Part shown: positions 1 to 10,888 of the stretch, in pieces
How positions within the stretch are numbered: the stretch's first letter is position 1
Layout of the letters: every line of letters begins with the position of its first letter
From: Panorpa germanica
Taxonomy: Eukaryota > Arthropoda > Insecta > Mecoptera > Panorpidae
DNA: 64,000 nucleotides
Assembly: GCA_963678705.1 (NCBI GenBank)
Contig: OY783210.1
Span: 19,469,331 to 19,533,330 of the forward strand
Direction of reading: 5' to 3'
The notes under the pieces: generated by a model
Database searches by the model: none
Seen by the model: the letters and a program-made list of their open reading frames with translations, nothing else
Told to the model about the DNA's origin: nothing
Program-made: the position numbers and the translations under genes

Positions 1-69
1 CATTACATACTTTAGTGAATAAGAACTCATCACGATATTTATTCATGTCTTTTTTTTTCCAATTTGCAG

Positions 70-486
70 CTCAATTAGTCACTCATCCTTTCCACTTACA
101 TGGAAACAGTTTTTATGTCATGAGTAAAGGCGATATTCCAGCGACGCCTCCTGCTACACTTGATAATGTGCCATTTAGATTTGCTCCTTTTAAAGACTCT
201 GTAAATGTCGATGCTGGAGGATACATCGTACTTAGGTTCAGAGCTGATAATCCAGGTAACAAAATCTAATAAATTATTATTTTATTACACGAAAGTTTCT
301 GTAAAATCTAATTTTATTTGTTCAGGTTTATGGTATTTTCATTGCCATTTGGATTATCACGTCGCAGCTGGCATGGCGGTTATCTTCCAAGTTGGAGAAC
401 CTAAACATCATCCACCACTCCCTGTAGGATTTCCAACATGTGGAAATTTCCTTCCAACAATTAGAAAAAAAGATGATGGCTATTAG
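70..486 (+). CDS. Laccase-type multicopper oxidase A, 3' end (last two exons)
   Basis: Exons 70-255 and 326-486, joined through a GT-AG intron (phase 1). The window opens inside the preceding intron, whose pyrimidine tract and AG end at 69. About 115 C-terminal residues are present. They hold two of the four copper-binding segments of multicopper oxidases: HPFHLH (bases 84-101), giving one type 1 ligand and two trinuclear-cluster ligands, and HCHLDYHVAAGM at the start of the last exon, giving the type 1 Cys and His, cluster His residues and the axial Met. The protein ends shortly after a GFPTCGNFLPTI stretch, as in the two genes downstream. Family knowledge says it is a secreted phenol oxidase; the substrate is unknown. 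The 5' exons lie outside the window, so completeness cannot be judged. Confidence 0.92.
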
Positions 487-580
487 TGAACTTAATACCT
501 TAATACGTAGAAAAATATGTAGTTGGAAATAATTGTTATTGAAAAATATGAATACGTATAATTTACAAATATAACGTGTG

Positions 581-586
581 ATTAAA
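581..586 (+). promoter_or_regulatory. Possible polyadenylation signal of laccase A
   Basis: ATTAAA, 95 nt after the stop codon at 484-486. A canonical AATAAA also occurs at 707-712. AT-rich sequence makes chance matches likely. Confidence 0.3.
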
Positions 587-1159
587 ATTAAACAGAATAT
601 ATGAATTTAAATATAATTTTATGAGTATTTATTTTAATGTTAACTTTATTTGGTTATGTTTACAAGTATACCAATATTATAACTCTTGTCTTTAAATTCG
701 TGCTATAATAAATGTAAACAAGTTATAAGAAGTGGTAACAAGATGTAAAAGACTAATCAAAGACTAAGTGTATCAGATTAAACGAAACCTAATTTTACAT
801 GAAAATCTAAATATTTTCCTATTCCTTACTTCTTCTTAATACTTAATAATTTAAAAAATAAAGATTTATGAGTCTATTCATTCGCAAAAATGTAACTTAA
901 AGCACCAAAATAGGTCACAAAAAGTTATATATCTGATCATATTTTTGACGTACGCTTCTTAATGTTAAATAAATCTGAATGTAGATAAAAGGTAGGTTTG
1001 ATGCCTGAGTATTCAATAAATTAACTCTGTTTCTGACAACAAAATAACAGACCAAATTATAAAAATCGACAAAGCAAAATGTATTTATAACTCTCTATAT
1101 ATTATATAGCAAAATTATATTTTAAACTAAAATTATATACTAATTAATTAATAAATCTA

Positions 1160-1385
1160 CGACCCCTTCAGACAGCGAACTGGACAGACAAAGTTAACGC
1201 ATCATCATTTAATGAATAAAACAACAGCTCCGCAGTCAGACGCAAATAACAGTCCATCATCTCCTAGTAACCTGCCCACAATATCAAACTCAACAAACCA
1301 AACACAGCATCAGTGGTGAACTAAAAGATAAGCTTGCAAACAATCAAGAAAAAATTCAAAAAGTTCCTAACTGATACAAACTTAT
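1160..1385 (+). pseudogene. Coding-like fossil stretch between laccases A and B
   Basis: This part of the 487-1748 intergenic region is less AT-rich and looks like decayed coding sequence. From ATG 1212 one frame gives a 35-residue Ser/Thr/Asn/Gln-rich peptide ending in QTQHQW. Shifting frame just before that stop continues as a Lys/Gln-rich, possibly coiled stretch (GELKDKLANNQEKIQK). The composition resembles the start of a retroelement ORF1 or gag, but I do not recognise a family. The rest of 487-1748 shows only AT-rich sequence apart from the first exon of laccase B. Confidence 0.25.
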
Positions 1386-1748
1386 TGACCGACACTCTAC
1401 AAAAAAAATCTTCGAAATTATTACGAGTATAATGAATGCGATAATGAAATACAATTAATGTGAGATATAACCTGGTAGTTGAAAACATCTTAAAGTTTTA
1501 AATAACAGCAGGCTCCACTAGGTTAAATCATTACAACTTTTAAGGTAAAGGTAACATTAGCAATGAAACAGGGCACGTAAATGAGTTCGAAATATTACAG
1601 ATTAATCACGCATTGTTTATGTAAGTTTAAAAAAACACATGAAAATATGAAAAACAAAACTAATATAATATGTTTAAGAAACCCAATGCATTTTAGAATA
1701 GTTTTAAGCAGTAGATGGAATCATTGTAAGAATTAATTGTCAGTGATT

Positions 1749-4582
1749 ATGTTTATTAAATTAATTATAAATTACTTACTGTTAATGCGATTGTTCGAGA
1801 ATGCAGCAACTGAAGATTCTGGAAAAGAAAGTAAGATTCACAATTAAAATTATATTTAATGAATCAGTTTATCTATTTACAAGTATTTGATCATAACCAC
1901 TAAGTAATTTAATAATAGTAAATTTAAATGTATAGGTGAAAGAGAAAAGTTTTACAAAATTGGAAATTTGATAGCCACTACAAATTGTCGACGAGAATGT
2001 AAGCATGGCGAACCACCAAAAAATTGTTACTTCCAATTTCATGTAGAGCATTACAGTGCTATGGGAATGTAAGTAATATTTTACGAATAAAATGAATCCA
2101 ACTTCACTTGTATACTAATTAAACTTGTTTCAGTGCTTGCGGTAACTGTGAGAGTGGTATTTTCGAAGATTGTTTTAAACCGCAATGCGTAACAGCTGAT
2201 GGAATAGAAAAAGGAGTTACTGTAGTCAACAGACAATTAACAGGGCCATCAATACAAGTAAATTTATATTTCTAAAATTATTAAAATGTCAGAAGTGGGA
2301 TGTAATATTTTTTAAACATTTCGGAATATAGGTTTGTAGAAATGACGTCATTATTGTGGATGTGATTAACAAATTACAAGGACTGACTGTGACAATCCAT
2401 TGGCACGGAATTCTTCAAAGAGGCACACCCCACATGGATGGTGTTCCAGGCGTCACTCAATGTGCTATTCTTCCAGATACTTCCTTTAGATACATTTTCC
2501 ACACACCGAATGCTGGAACATACTTTTGGCATAGTCATGCAGGTACTTTTTACTTACTTAACTCACTTGTTAAGTATTATTACTTATTAAGTTTTCATTG
2601 TGTCTTAGGTTTTGGTAGAACAAGTGGTCTTTATGGTGATCTAATAATAAGAGAACCATCTGATGGAAATCCGCATAGTCATCTTTATAAGTACGATAAA
2701 TATGAACACGTTATGCTAGTGTCAGATTGGAGTGTTGAAATGCCTGAAATGTTTGTCCCGGGACTACCAACCAGATTTCCAAGAATTAATCCTTCTAATT
2801 TACTTATTAACGGAAAAGGAAAAGCTATTCTAGATGTAAAACAAATTTACTTCTAAACAGTATTCATAATATTCTTTTAAATATAAATCATTATTTCCAC
2901 AGGCGACTACTGGCGAAAAAACGCCGGTTCCTTATGAAATTTTTAAAGTACGTTTTGGCCAAACGTACAGATTTCGATTTATTAATAGCGCTACATTCTT
3001 GTGCCCTACGCAGGTTCAGGTACTCTACTTATTTAGTTATTTTTCAACATTTTAATGTTTGCATCAATAATTACGACTTTATATTTCAGATATACAAACA
3101 CAAGATGACAGTCATTGAAACTGATGGTAGCGACTGCATAGCCAAGCAAGTTGATACGCTGGTGTTCTATTCAGGTGAAAGATATTCAATTGTGTTAAAA
3201 GCAGATCAACCACCTGGTCTTTACTGGATTAGAGTAACAGCGCTTGGATTTTGCACAATTAATTACCCAATTCAGCAGGTAATAACAGAAAAATTGGAAT
3301 TGATTTGTCCTAAAAATAATGCAACTAAAATTACAATGTCTTAGTTTGCAATATTGGCTTATGAAGAAGCGCTTCCTTCGGAGACTTCACCAAAACAGCA
3401 AATACTGCCAAATACTTTGGAGCCAGATGTATCAGATCCTTGGTCATCAACTGTTGTAAGTTAATACTTTAAATTTTGTAGTCGTCTTCTATTTGATACT
3501 TCTATTGATTTAAAAAATCAAAGTAGTATTCTAACAGTAATCCGTAATTTTCAAAATTTAATTTATGGTTTCTTCCAGACTTTGAACCCTTTGCCATGTG
3601 TGTCCAGCGAGACCAATATATGCATCACAGATCTAAGAGCACTGCAAGTAGACCATGAAGTATTGACAGCGAAAGCTGATCTCAGATTTTATCTCAGTTT
3701 TGGATTTTATGACGCAAATGTTACGGAATTTTTCTCTACTCAAAAACATGTCCACTATATCTGTAATTATATTTTCTTACACAAAGCATACTAAACAACG
3801 AATTGACTTAATCTAGTAAGGAATGTAATTAATGTTTTGTGTTGCAGCTTTTCGAAGTGACGTCACATTTCCACATGTGAATTTCATCAGTAACGTTGAC
3901 ACCCCCACTCCTTTACTCACGCAATGGACAGATTCAACTCATTTGCAAACCTGCAATGTCAATAATTTACCTAATACTTGCGATGGCGAGACAGTCTGCC
4001 ATTGTCCTCATCTTATTAAAATATACAACAACGCAATTGTGGAAATTGTTTTAAGCTCTACTGATACAGGTAAGGCAGCTGTATATTTCTATGCTTGACT
4101 GCATTTAAAGTAGTATTAATTAATAGATTTTAATAATTTAAATAGCTTCTGATGTCAGTCATCCATTTCACTTACACGGCTATAATTTCTACGTCTTGGA
4201 AGAAGGTATTAATCCAACAGTACCACCTGAATCGTATGTCACTAAATCCTTCACAGCTGGACCTTTAAAGGATACTCTCAGTGTTCCGCCTACAGGATAT
4301 TCTGTTATCAGGTTTAGAGCCGATAACCCAGGTCATAGAATTTACAACTTATATGAAATTTGCATACTTATTAAAAAAATAGTTTTTCATTTGGTTTTGC
4401 TTTTATTTTATTCAGGCTATTGGTTGTTTCACTGTCATTTTGAATATCACATGGCTGCAGGAATGGCTGTTGTTCTACAAGTTGGAGAGCTTGAGGATTA
4501 TCCACCCACCCCTCCTGGATTTCCAAAATGCAGAAACTTTCTTCCAATAATTAGGTTTACAGATGATCATAATGATTATTAG
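1749..4582 (+). CDS. Laccase-type multicopper oxidase B, complete, 12 coding exons
   Basis: Exons: 1749-1830, 1936-2068, 2134-2257, 2332-2542, 2609-2835, 2903-3019, 3090-3278, 3345-3455, 3579-3762, 3848-4069, 4146-4331, 4416-4582. All introns are GT-AG and all phases agree, giving 650 aa. ATG 1749 opens a hydrophobic signal peptide (MFIKLIINYLLL...). A Cys-rich segment typical of insect laccases follows (CRRECKHGEPPKNCYF, then ACGNC and the CVTADGIEKG region). Copper motifs are HWH 136-138, HSH 180-182, HPFHLH 539-544 and HCHFEYHMAAGM 601-612, so all type 1, 2 and 3 ligands are present. Expected activity is four-electron reduction of O2 coupled to oxidation of phenols or diphenols, acting outside the cell. 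It lies 1.26 kb after gene A and 1.06 kb before gene C, all on the same strand. The introns at 2543-2608 and 4332-4415 are multiples of three without stops. Exon 1 is the least certain part, as it rests on signal peptide, phase and length. Confidence 0.93.
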
Positions 4583-4717
4583 TTACTAATATGAATACCA
4601 TTATTAATGATGTTTATCAATTAAGACAGTAACAAAATACAATATGTCAAATTTTTCTAAATAATTTGTAATTTGTAAAACATTTGCTTATGTACTCTCT
4701 TTTATTTAAAATATAAT

Positions 4718-4723
4718 ATTAAA
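4718..4723 (+). promoter_or_regulatory. Possible polyadenylation signal of laccase B
   Basis: ATTAAA about 136 nt after the stop codon at 4580-4582. No better AATAAA lies closer. Weak evidence in AT-rich sequence. Confidence 0.25.
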
Positions 4724-4997
4724 TTGTGGCTGAGATATTAAGTAATTCTTTCTTTCTGACATGTCATATATAAATACACCTTAAAGAAGAGCGTCCGCAT
4801 AGTTCGCGTTAGTAGACGCATTGGATCATAGTGAGACATCTCCGGAAAATAATATCTCATAACAAATAAATGCAACAAAAACAAAATTATATAATGCAGA
4901 TAAGTTTGTTGAATACGACTTGGAAGTTTTTAACTTGAATATTGTTTTTATTTTTATCTTAATATTCAACATGTCTCACTAAAGAACTATGCGATCA

Positions 4998-5089
4998 ATA
5001 TATGAGGCTATGACACCATAAACCTATTGCTGACATTGTAGAAAATTGTCGGTGATAAAACTCAATATCGGAAATAGGCTGACGTTAAA
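4998..5089 (+). repeat. SINE-like tail module, copy 1
   Basis: A block containing GTCGGTGATAAAACTCAATA followed by ATCGGAAATAGGCTGACGTTAA. It is clearly related to blocks at 34030-34083 (+), 36441-36479 (-), 38911-38970 (-) and 53512-53598 (+). The upstream part (TATATGAGGCTATGAC) also matches the 53.5 kb copy. It lies between laccases B and C. Confidence 0.65.
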
Positions 5090-5120
5090 TAAATTATATA
5101 TCAATTATTTATATAGTTAT

Positions 5121-5230
5121 TAATTTAACTTGATAACAACCAAACGCAGAAAATATACTTCTTCTGTTCCAGGGATCGAACCCAAGGGCACAGCATTCAG
5201 CGTCAGGCAACATTGCTCTCGCGCACTGTG
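5121..5230 (-). repeat. SINE-like head module with tRNA-like B box
   Basis: On the minus strand the block reads from a tRNA-like part (GCGCGAGAGCAATG, then GGGTTCGATCCC, a good RNA polymerase III B box) into TATTTTCTGCGTTTGGTTGT and TATCAAGTTAAATTAATA. The last parts match 53365-53455 (+). Related shorter copies lie at 10836-10888 (+) and 58520-58587 (-). Not a functional tRNA: no cloverleaf with an acceptor stem can be made. Confidence 0.55.
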
Positions 5231-5578
5231 TTAAGTAAAGATAATAGTAATACCAAGAATAATATTATAATTATAGTTTATAACGAAACACATATATAGC
5301 ATGTTATATAATCTACTCAAAAGAGTTTGTAACAAAGATTTTCTTTTACCATGTACTTTTTTATACATACTTTACAATACTCGAAATGAACTCGAACAAA
5401 ATATATTTAGTTCTACGTTATTTTGAAGAGATTATAGTGATTATTAAACTGTCACGTTCCACCATTTAATCATACACATGCCTAGTGAAGCTGAGGAACA
5501 TGATTCCAAAGCGATTGAGATTGTAAATAATGAGTACAATATAAGTAAAACGCGAAACTATGTTATACAAAAGTACTT

Positions 5579-5586
5579 TATAAATA
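5579..5586 (+). promoter_or_regulatory. Candidate TATA box of laccase C
   Basis: TATAAATA 52 nt upstream of the start ATG at 5638, a spacing that allows a 5' untranslated leader of about 20-30 nt. The remaining sequence from 5231 to 5578 holds nothing recognisable. Confidence 0.35.
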
Positions 5587-5637
5587 GAAGGAATATTCAC
5601 AAAGTTAAAATCGTTTATATTTAGATCTCGTATAAAT

Positions 5638-8600
5638 ATGTTGTGTGAATATATTAGAAAATGTGTCATTGTTTTCATCTTGTTGTCAAGCAGATGTTAT
5701 GGACTCTATCATCGGGATGATTACCGTAAGAATTATTAATAATTGTACTATCATATCACATCACTCACTCATAAATGGCGACATTATTGACGAATCAATA
5801 GAATTTTTAGGTAGTACCAAACTTTAGACAAAATGTGATAAAATTTGATAAGATTCCGACCACTAGTTTAGTAAACTTTTAAAAAACTTTTCACAAAAAT
5901 ATTGCGTTTTTCTATTGATTTAAAATGACACCTCTTGTTAAAAGACCCTATTTATGTAGATCAAGACAGTACAAGTTTCAAGATTGGAAATATAGTTGCC
6001 TCAACGAATTGTAGAAGAGAATGTACCTATGGAGCGCAACCAAAACTTTGCTACTTCAAATTTCACCTGGAGCATTACAACGCAATGGGAGTGTAAGTAA
6101 CAAGTTTCAATTAATATGTCCCACATATATATGTATATAAATATATATAAGTTAATTAAAAACGATAATGAAGTATTTCTATCTCCATATATTGTACATT
6201 TGTATATAAAAGTAAGCGACACATTCTAACCAAAACTTAACCAGACCAAGATATCTTAGAATAAATAACAAGTAAGATTTAATAATAAGCTGTATCATTA
6301 TTTTAGAGCATGTGGAGCATGTGCTACTGGAACTTTGGCAGACTGTTTTAATCCGCAGTGTATAACAGCAGACGGGGTGGAAAGGGGGGTTACAGTTTTT
6401 AATAGACAACTCACTGGGCCTACAATTCAGGTAAGAATATTCCAGAACAATTAGGGACTCGGAATCTGAATTACTAGCTTGTCACTTTTAACAGGTGTGT
6501 CAGAATGACATAATTATCGTAGACGTTCTCAATCTTCTGAACGGGTATGCAGCCACTGTACATTGGCACGGTCTTCTACAGAGAGGCACGCAATATATGG
6601 ATGGTGTTCCAGGTGTAACACAATGTGCTGTTCTTCCAGAAAATACGTTTAGATACATATTTACTGCAAGTGAACCGGGAACATTTTTCTATCACGGTCA
6701 TACAGGTAACCATGATAATTTACTATACAGAAACCCAGGTAGAAAATTGTTTTACAGTAAACTACTACTTCTAAGATTGCATAACCTTATATTTGTTTGT
6801 CGTATGTAGGGTTACTCAGGACAGGAGGTGCACATGGTGCTTTTATTGTTCGAGAACCTCCTCAAGGAAATCCACATTCTCATCTTTATGATTTCGACAA
6901 ATATGAACATGTAATAGTCATATCCGACTGGAACGATGAAACACCTGAAATGTTTTTCCCAGGATTACCACATAGAAACCCAGGAAATATGCCTACAAAT
7001 ATTTTAGTTAATGGAAAGGGAACTTGGAATGATGTAGAGTATATTTCTAAATGTTTAAAATACATAACTATCTCCGCTTCGTTGGCGACACTAAGCTTAA
7101 AAATGTATTATGTTTTCAGCCTGTAAATGGGAGAACACGTACCCCTTATGAAGTATTTCGGGTTACACCTGGGGCTTCCTACAGGTTTAGGGCTATATCA
7201 GCAGCTAGTTTTGTTTGTCCAATACAAATTCAAGTAAGAAATTACATTACAGGTTCAAACTTGCTAACTTGGTACAAACTAATTCTAAAGTCAATTGTCC
7301 ACAACTCTCGAAAGAAAGTTGATTTCAAAACTGGATACTGGAAAACTCTAGATAAATTAAATGTTTTAGATTCAAGATCATTCATTGATTTTGATCGAGA
7401 CAGATGGTAACTATATCATGCGACAACCATTCGACACCTTACTTATGTTTGCTGGAGAACGATATTCGTTTGTTCTAACTGCAAACCAACCCCCTGGTGA
7501 ATACTGGATCAGATTCAGGGCAGTTGGTTTCTGTGAATTTGTGCGGCCAATAGAACAAGTAAGTATACAAAAAAATCAATTTCGTAAACAAATCTCATAA
7601 AGTTAATCAAATTATTTTGTTCTTAGTTTGCACTGTTAGTGTATGACACCGTTCTAAATTCGGGAGATAGATTGTTTGTTCCAAGTATACCTGTACCAGA
7701 GTACGCAAACTCCTGGCCTGTTGGTGTGGTAAGTTAGAAATATAAAAGCGTTTTGTATCAAAGAATTCTTATTTCATATTTCTCTTGCAGACTGTAAACG
7801 GGCACTCCTGTAATTCCAGTGAGACCAACATTTGCATAACAGATTTAAGAGCGTCTTATGCGGATCAAGAACTATTAATGAGAGACGCTGATCTCAAACT
7901 ATATTTTGGTTTTGGAATGTCAGAACCATCAGTCGATGAATTTTTTGGGGCTAATGAATATAACACATTTATGGGTATATTTGGGTATATGGGTAAATTA
8001 TAATCATAATTTTTACATAAAACATTATTTGGTTTTTAGCTCCCCAAGATATTATCAATATTGGAATGATAAACAACATAAGTTTCACCCATCCATCAAG
8101 TCCGAAATTAACCCAGTGGAAGGATACTAATCGCCATGACGCGCACTGCTCTAAGACTAACTTACCTAGAACATGTATCGGGAAAGAACGGTGCTATTGT
8201 TACCATGCCGTTAAAATTCCAATGAATGCACTAGTTGAAATTATCCTAGGTCACGAAGATTCTGGTAAAATTGCATAACATAATTAACTAATGAGAAGTT
8301 TGTGGAAAAATAGCGAAACGTACTATTTCTAGCGAGACTTCTAAGCCATTCTTTTCATCTACACGGCTATAACTTCTATGTGATAGAAGAAGGTTTGCTT
8401 CCTGACAAGACAACGACTCAATATTCAAAGAAGAAAGGACAACATTTTGAAGTAGGCCCTATAAAAGATACAATTGCAATAAAGCCGATGGGATTCGTTC
8501 GAATTAAGTTCAGAGCAGATAATCCAGGTAATCGTCAACAAATTATTGACATTTTTATGAAAAATTTTCAACAGAGTAGCGAATTTTGTTTATTATAGGA

Positions 8601-8765
8601 TTATGGCTACTTCATTGTCATTTTGAATGGCACACATCAAGTGGGATGGCAGTTATTCTTCAAGTTGGCGAACATTATGATCTACCACCAAAACCAATAG
8701 GATTCCCAACATGTGGAAACTTTCTTCCAACGTTGGAAGTTGATTCTAATGGCTATCCATATTAA
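5638..8765 (+). CDS. Laccase-type multicopper oxidase C, complete, 12 coding exons
   Basis: Exons: 5638-5725, 5960-6092, 6307-6430, 6495-6705, 6810-7033, 7120-7233, 7370-7558, 7627-7728, 7791-7974, 8040-8264, 8333-8527, 8599-8765. All introns are GT-AG with consistent phases, giving 651 aa. ATG 5638 opens a signal peptide (CVIVFILLSSRCYG). The insect-laccase Cys-rich segment follows (CRRECTYGAQPKLCYF, ACGAC, CITADGVERG). Copper motifs are HWH 138-140, HGH 182-184, HSFHLH 537-542 and HCHFEWHTSSGM 602-613. All His, Cys and Met ligands are kept, but the usual Pro of HPxHxH is Ser, the middle of HSH is Gly, and a Tyr replaces the preceding Trp. Six exons have the same length as in gene B and every intron sits at the same phase, so B and C are tandem duplicates. 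Predicted to be a secreted phenol or diphenol oxidase; substrate and tissue are unknown. Confidence 0.94.
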
Positions 8766-8950
8766 GTTTTGAATATTATTTTGTGTATTTATGTATGAAT
8801 TTAAATACAGAATTATTGGAATCAAATTGTGTTTGAATCACTCACTATTTCTCTTATTGGCAGATTCACCTAAAGCATTTCTGAAAGATGAAATCGTGCT
8901 CTAGCATTAAAATGAAACTCGGAACTTTTCAAACTCGTAAAACGTAATGA

Positions 8951-8956
8951 AATAAA
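8951..8956 (+). promoter_or_regulatory. Possible polyadenylation signal of laccase C
   Basis: AATAAA 186 nt after the stop codon at 8763-8765, the first canonical hexamer downstream. Confidence 0.3.
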
Positions 8957-9320
8957 ACATATTTGCAAATTAAATTTACTACAGATAAAACTGACTCTAC
9001 CATAATGATTTTTAGTAATAAACATAAGCACTATAAAGCTTATTATGCATATTATAATAACATATTCATTTTAATCGGCCTTTCATTTGTGGTGCTGTTG
9101 TATGATAACGAATAACTGCTTCCCATAATTTAGCTGCCAAGGTAGCCACATTTACATTCACATTCACGATAACATTCAATTAACCGTGTAATTAAATGTG
9201 GTACAATCGAAATTCATCTCTATCATTAGATCTGCCAGGGTAACGGCTACATTTGTTAGTAAATCTCTATGAACAGCCAATTTAATTATATATGTAATTA
9301 TACAGATATACGTTTATGAA

Positions 9321-9324
<4 letters not shown>
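8957..9324. other. Intergenic, nothing recognised
   Basis: AT-rich sequence downstream of laccase C with no coding signal and no repeat that I could match elsewhere in the window. Confidence 0.5.

Positions 9325-9378
<54 letters not shown>
9325..9378. repeat. (TA)n microsatellite
   Basis: About 27 uninterrupted TA units. From here to 10398 the sequence is AT-rich intergenic, with only a short triplication of CCTGGT near 9653. Confidence 0.95.
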
Positions 9379-9381
<3 letters not shown>

Positions 9382-10392
9382 ATAAAACATATCAAATTTA
9401 TTCATTAATCTTTTTATATGCCATAAAATATATTAGAGGTGTACATATTGAAATTCTTTCCTAAAGAAAAAATATTAACATATTAGCATTGGATTGACAA
9501 TTTTGAAGAAGCCATAAATCTTTATGTGTCAGTTTTATCAATAGAATAAATGTGTTACATACAAAATTGAACAGAATCAATTGAATAGGATATTGTTGGT
9601 AAAGTATATAGTATGTACGTCATATGTAGAACGCTGTACGTTGTAGTACATCCTGGTCCTGGTCCTGGCACAGCATCTACAATAGGGATAGAATACTACT
9701 AAAGGAAAGGTACCTACCCGCTTTAACGATATAGAATATGTTGGAATTCCTTATTCGATGGCTCAAAAGAGATGGCGCTTGTCAAACTGTATTGCATTAA
9801 TAGCAAATATTAAGGTAATAAAACAATGTGTCTGCAAGGCATTAATTAGAGGATAAAACTCAAGAGAAACTTTAGATGAATTAATTTAAAAAAAATATAT
9901 ATTTTAGATATTGTAGATTTTTGTCAGTATAAAAGCATAAACTATTATAAACATGGATGTTACCTTAAATTCAGGTAATATTTTACTTAAGCAAAACCTA
10001 GTAACACTTTAATATCTTTTAATCGTTAACAAAAATTCTTAAGATTCTGTAATCGTTGAAGCGGTAATGTTAAAAAAGTAGACTAATATTTAGGCGTAAT
10101 TACTGACTTTATTTGTTTAATCATAACTGTTTAGGATAAGGGTTATGTGTAATAAATATTTAGTTTTGGAACCGTTATATCGATTGTAGCTGTATATATA
10201 TGTATATATATACAACAAGTATGAGGTGAAATGAAAGACTTGCATTCTTCAATACCATTGTGATTTTTGACTCCCTCAAATAGGCTGTATTGGAATCTCA
10301 ATGGTTGCTGTACTCAATAGCCAAGAATCCAATAAGCTTGTACGAACATGTTTCTGCGGTACAAGCTCAGAATGTGTAGAGATTTTTATTTG

Positions 10393-10398
<6 letters not shown>

Positions 10399-10475
<77 letters not shown>
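10399..10475. repeat. (TA)n microsatellite
   Basis: Long TA array with one TTTA interruption near its right end. The Tyr-Ile-repeat reading frame over it is an artefact. Confidence 0.95.
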
Positions 10476-10835
10476 GGTGCTATTTTGAAACGTGTGTGTG
10501 TCCATCGTAAACTCTGTCTGCCAAAAGAGCTTTACGTTTTAATACAGTGTGTAAATAAAGAATACAGTGGTAGTAGGAGCCAATCGTTTTACGCTAAGCC
10601 ACGAAAACTCTTTAATGGGTCGTCTATTGAGAGCTGAATTTATTTGGTCTTTTGTACTGATAAGCCTTTCAGAAAAATAATAGAAAAAACTGTATTAGAG
10701 AAAAAATAATGTAAAGTAATGTAATTATATTACTTTTACTATATTTTGTTTTTAGATAAATAGGATTATATACGAGTATATATTTTTATATAGACATTAA
10801 ATAATAATAAGAGCATTGATGCTTTAAAATGACTA

Positions 10836-10888
10836 CTCCGTCTTCGTGTTCGATCCCGGACAAGAATTATATTTTCAAGGTTGGTGAG
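10836..10888 (+). repeat. SINE-like head module, short copy
   Basis: GTCTTCGTGTTCGATCCCGG followed by ATTATATTTTCAAGGTTGGT. Matches the head module at 53365-53455 (TCTTCGGGTTCGATCCC, then ATATTTTCTAGGTTTAGT). Confidence 0.5.

Noticed and set aside
15-269. Open frame starting with MNKNSS at the left edge as a separate small protein
   Set aside because: Its first 18 codons lie in the intron before the AG at 68-69; only the part from 70 is a laccase A exon.
1869-2051. 60-aa minus-strand frame
   Set aside because: Antisense shadow of laccase B exon 2.
9325-9378. CRISPR-like or other structured array
   Set aside because: All tandem arrays found are dinucleotide microsatellites without spacers; the genome is eukaryotic.
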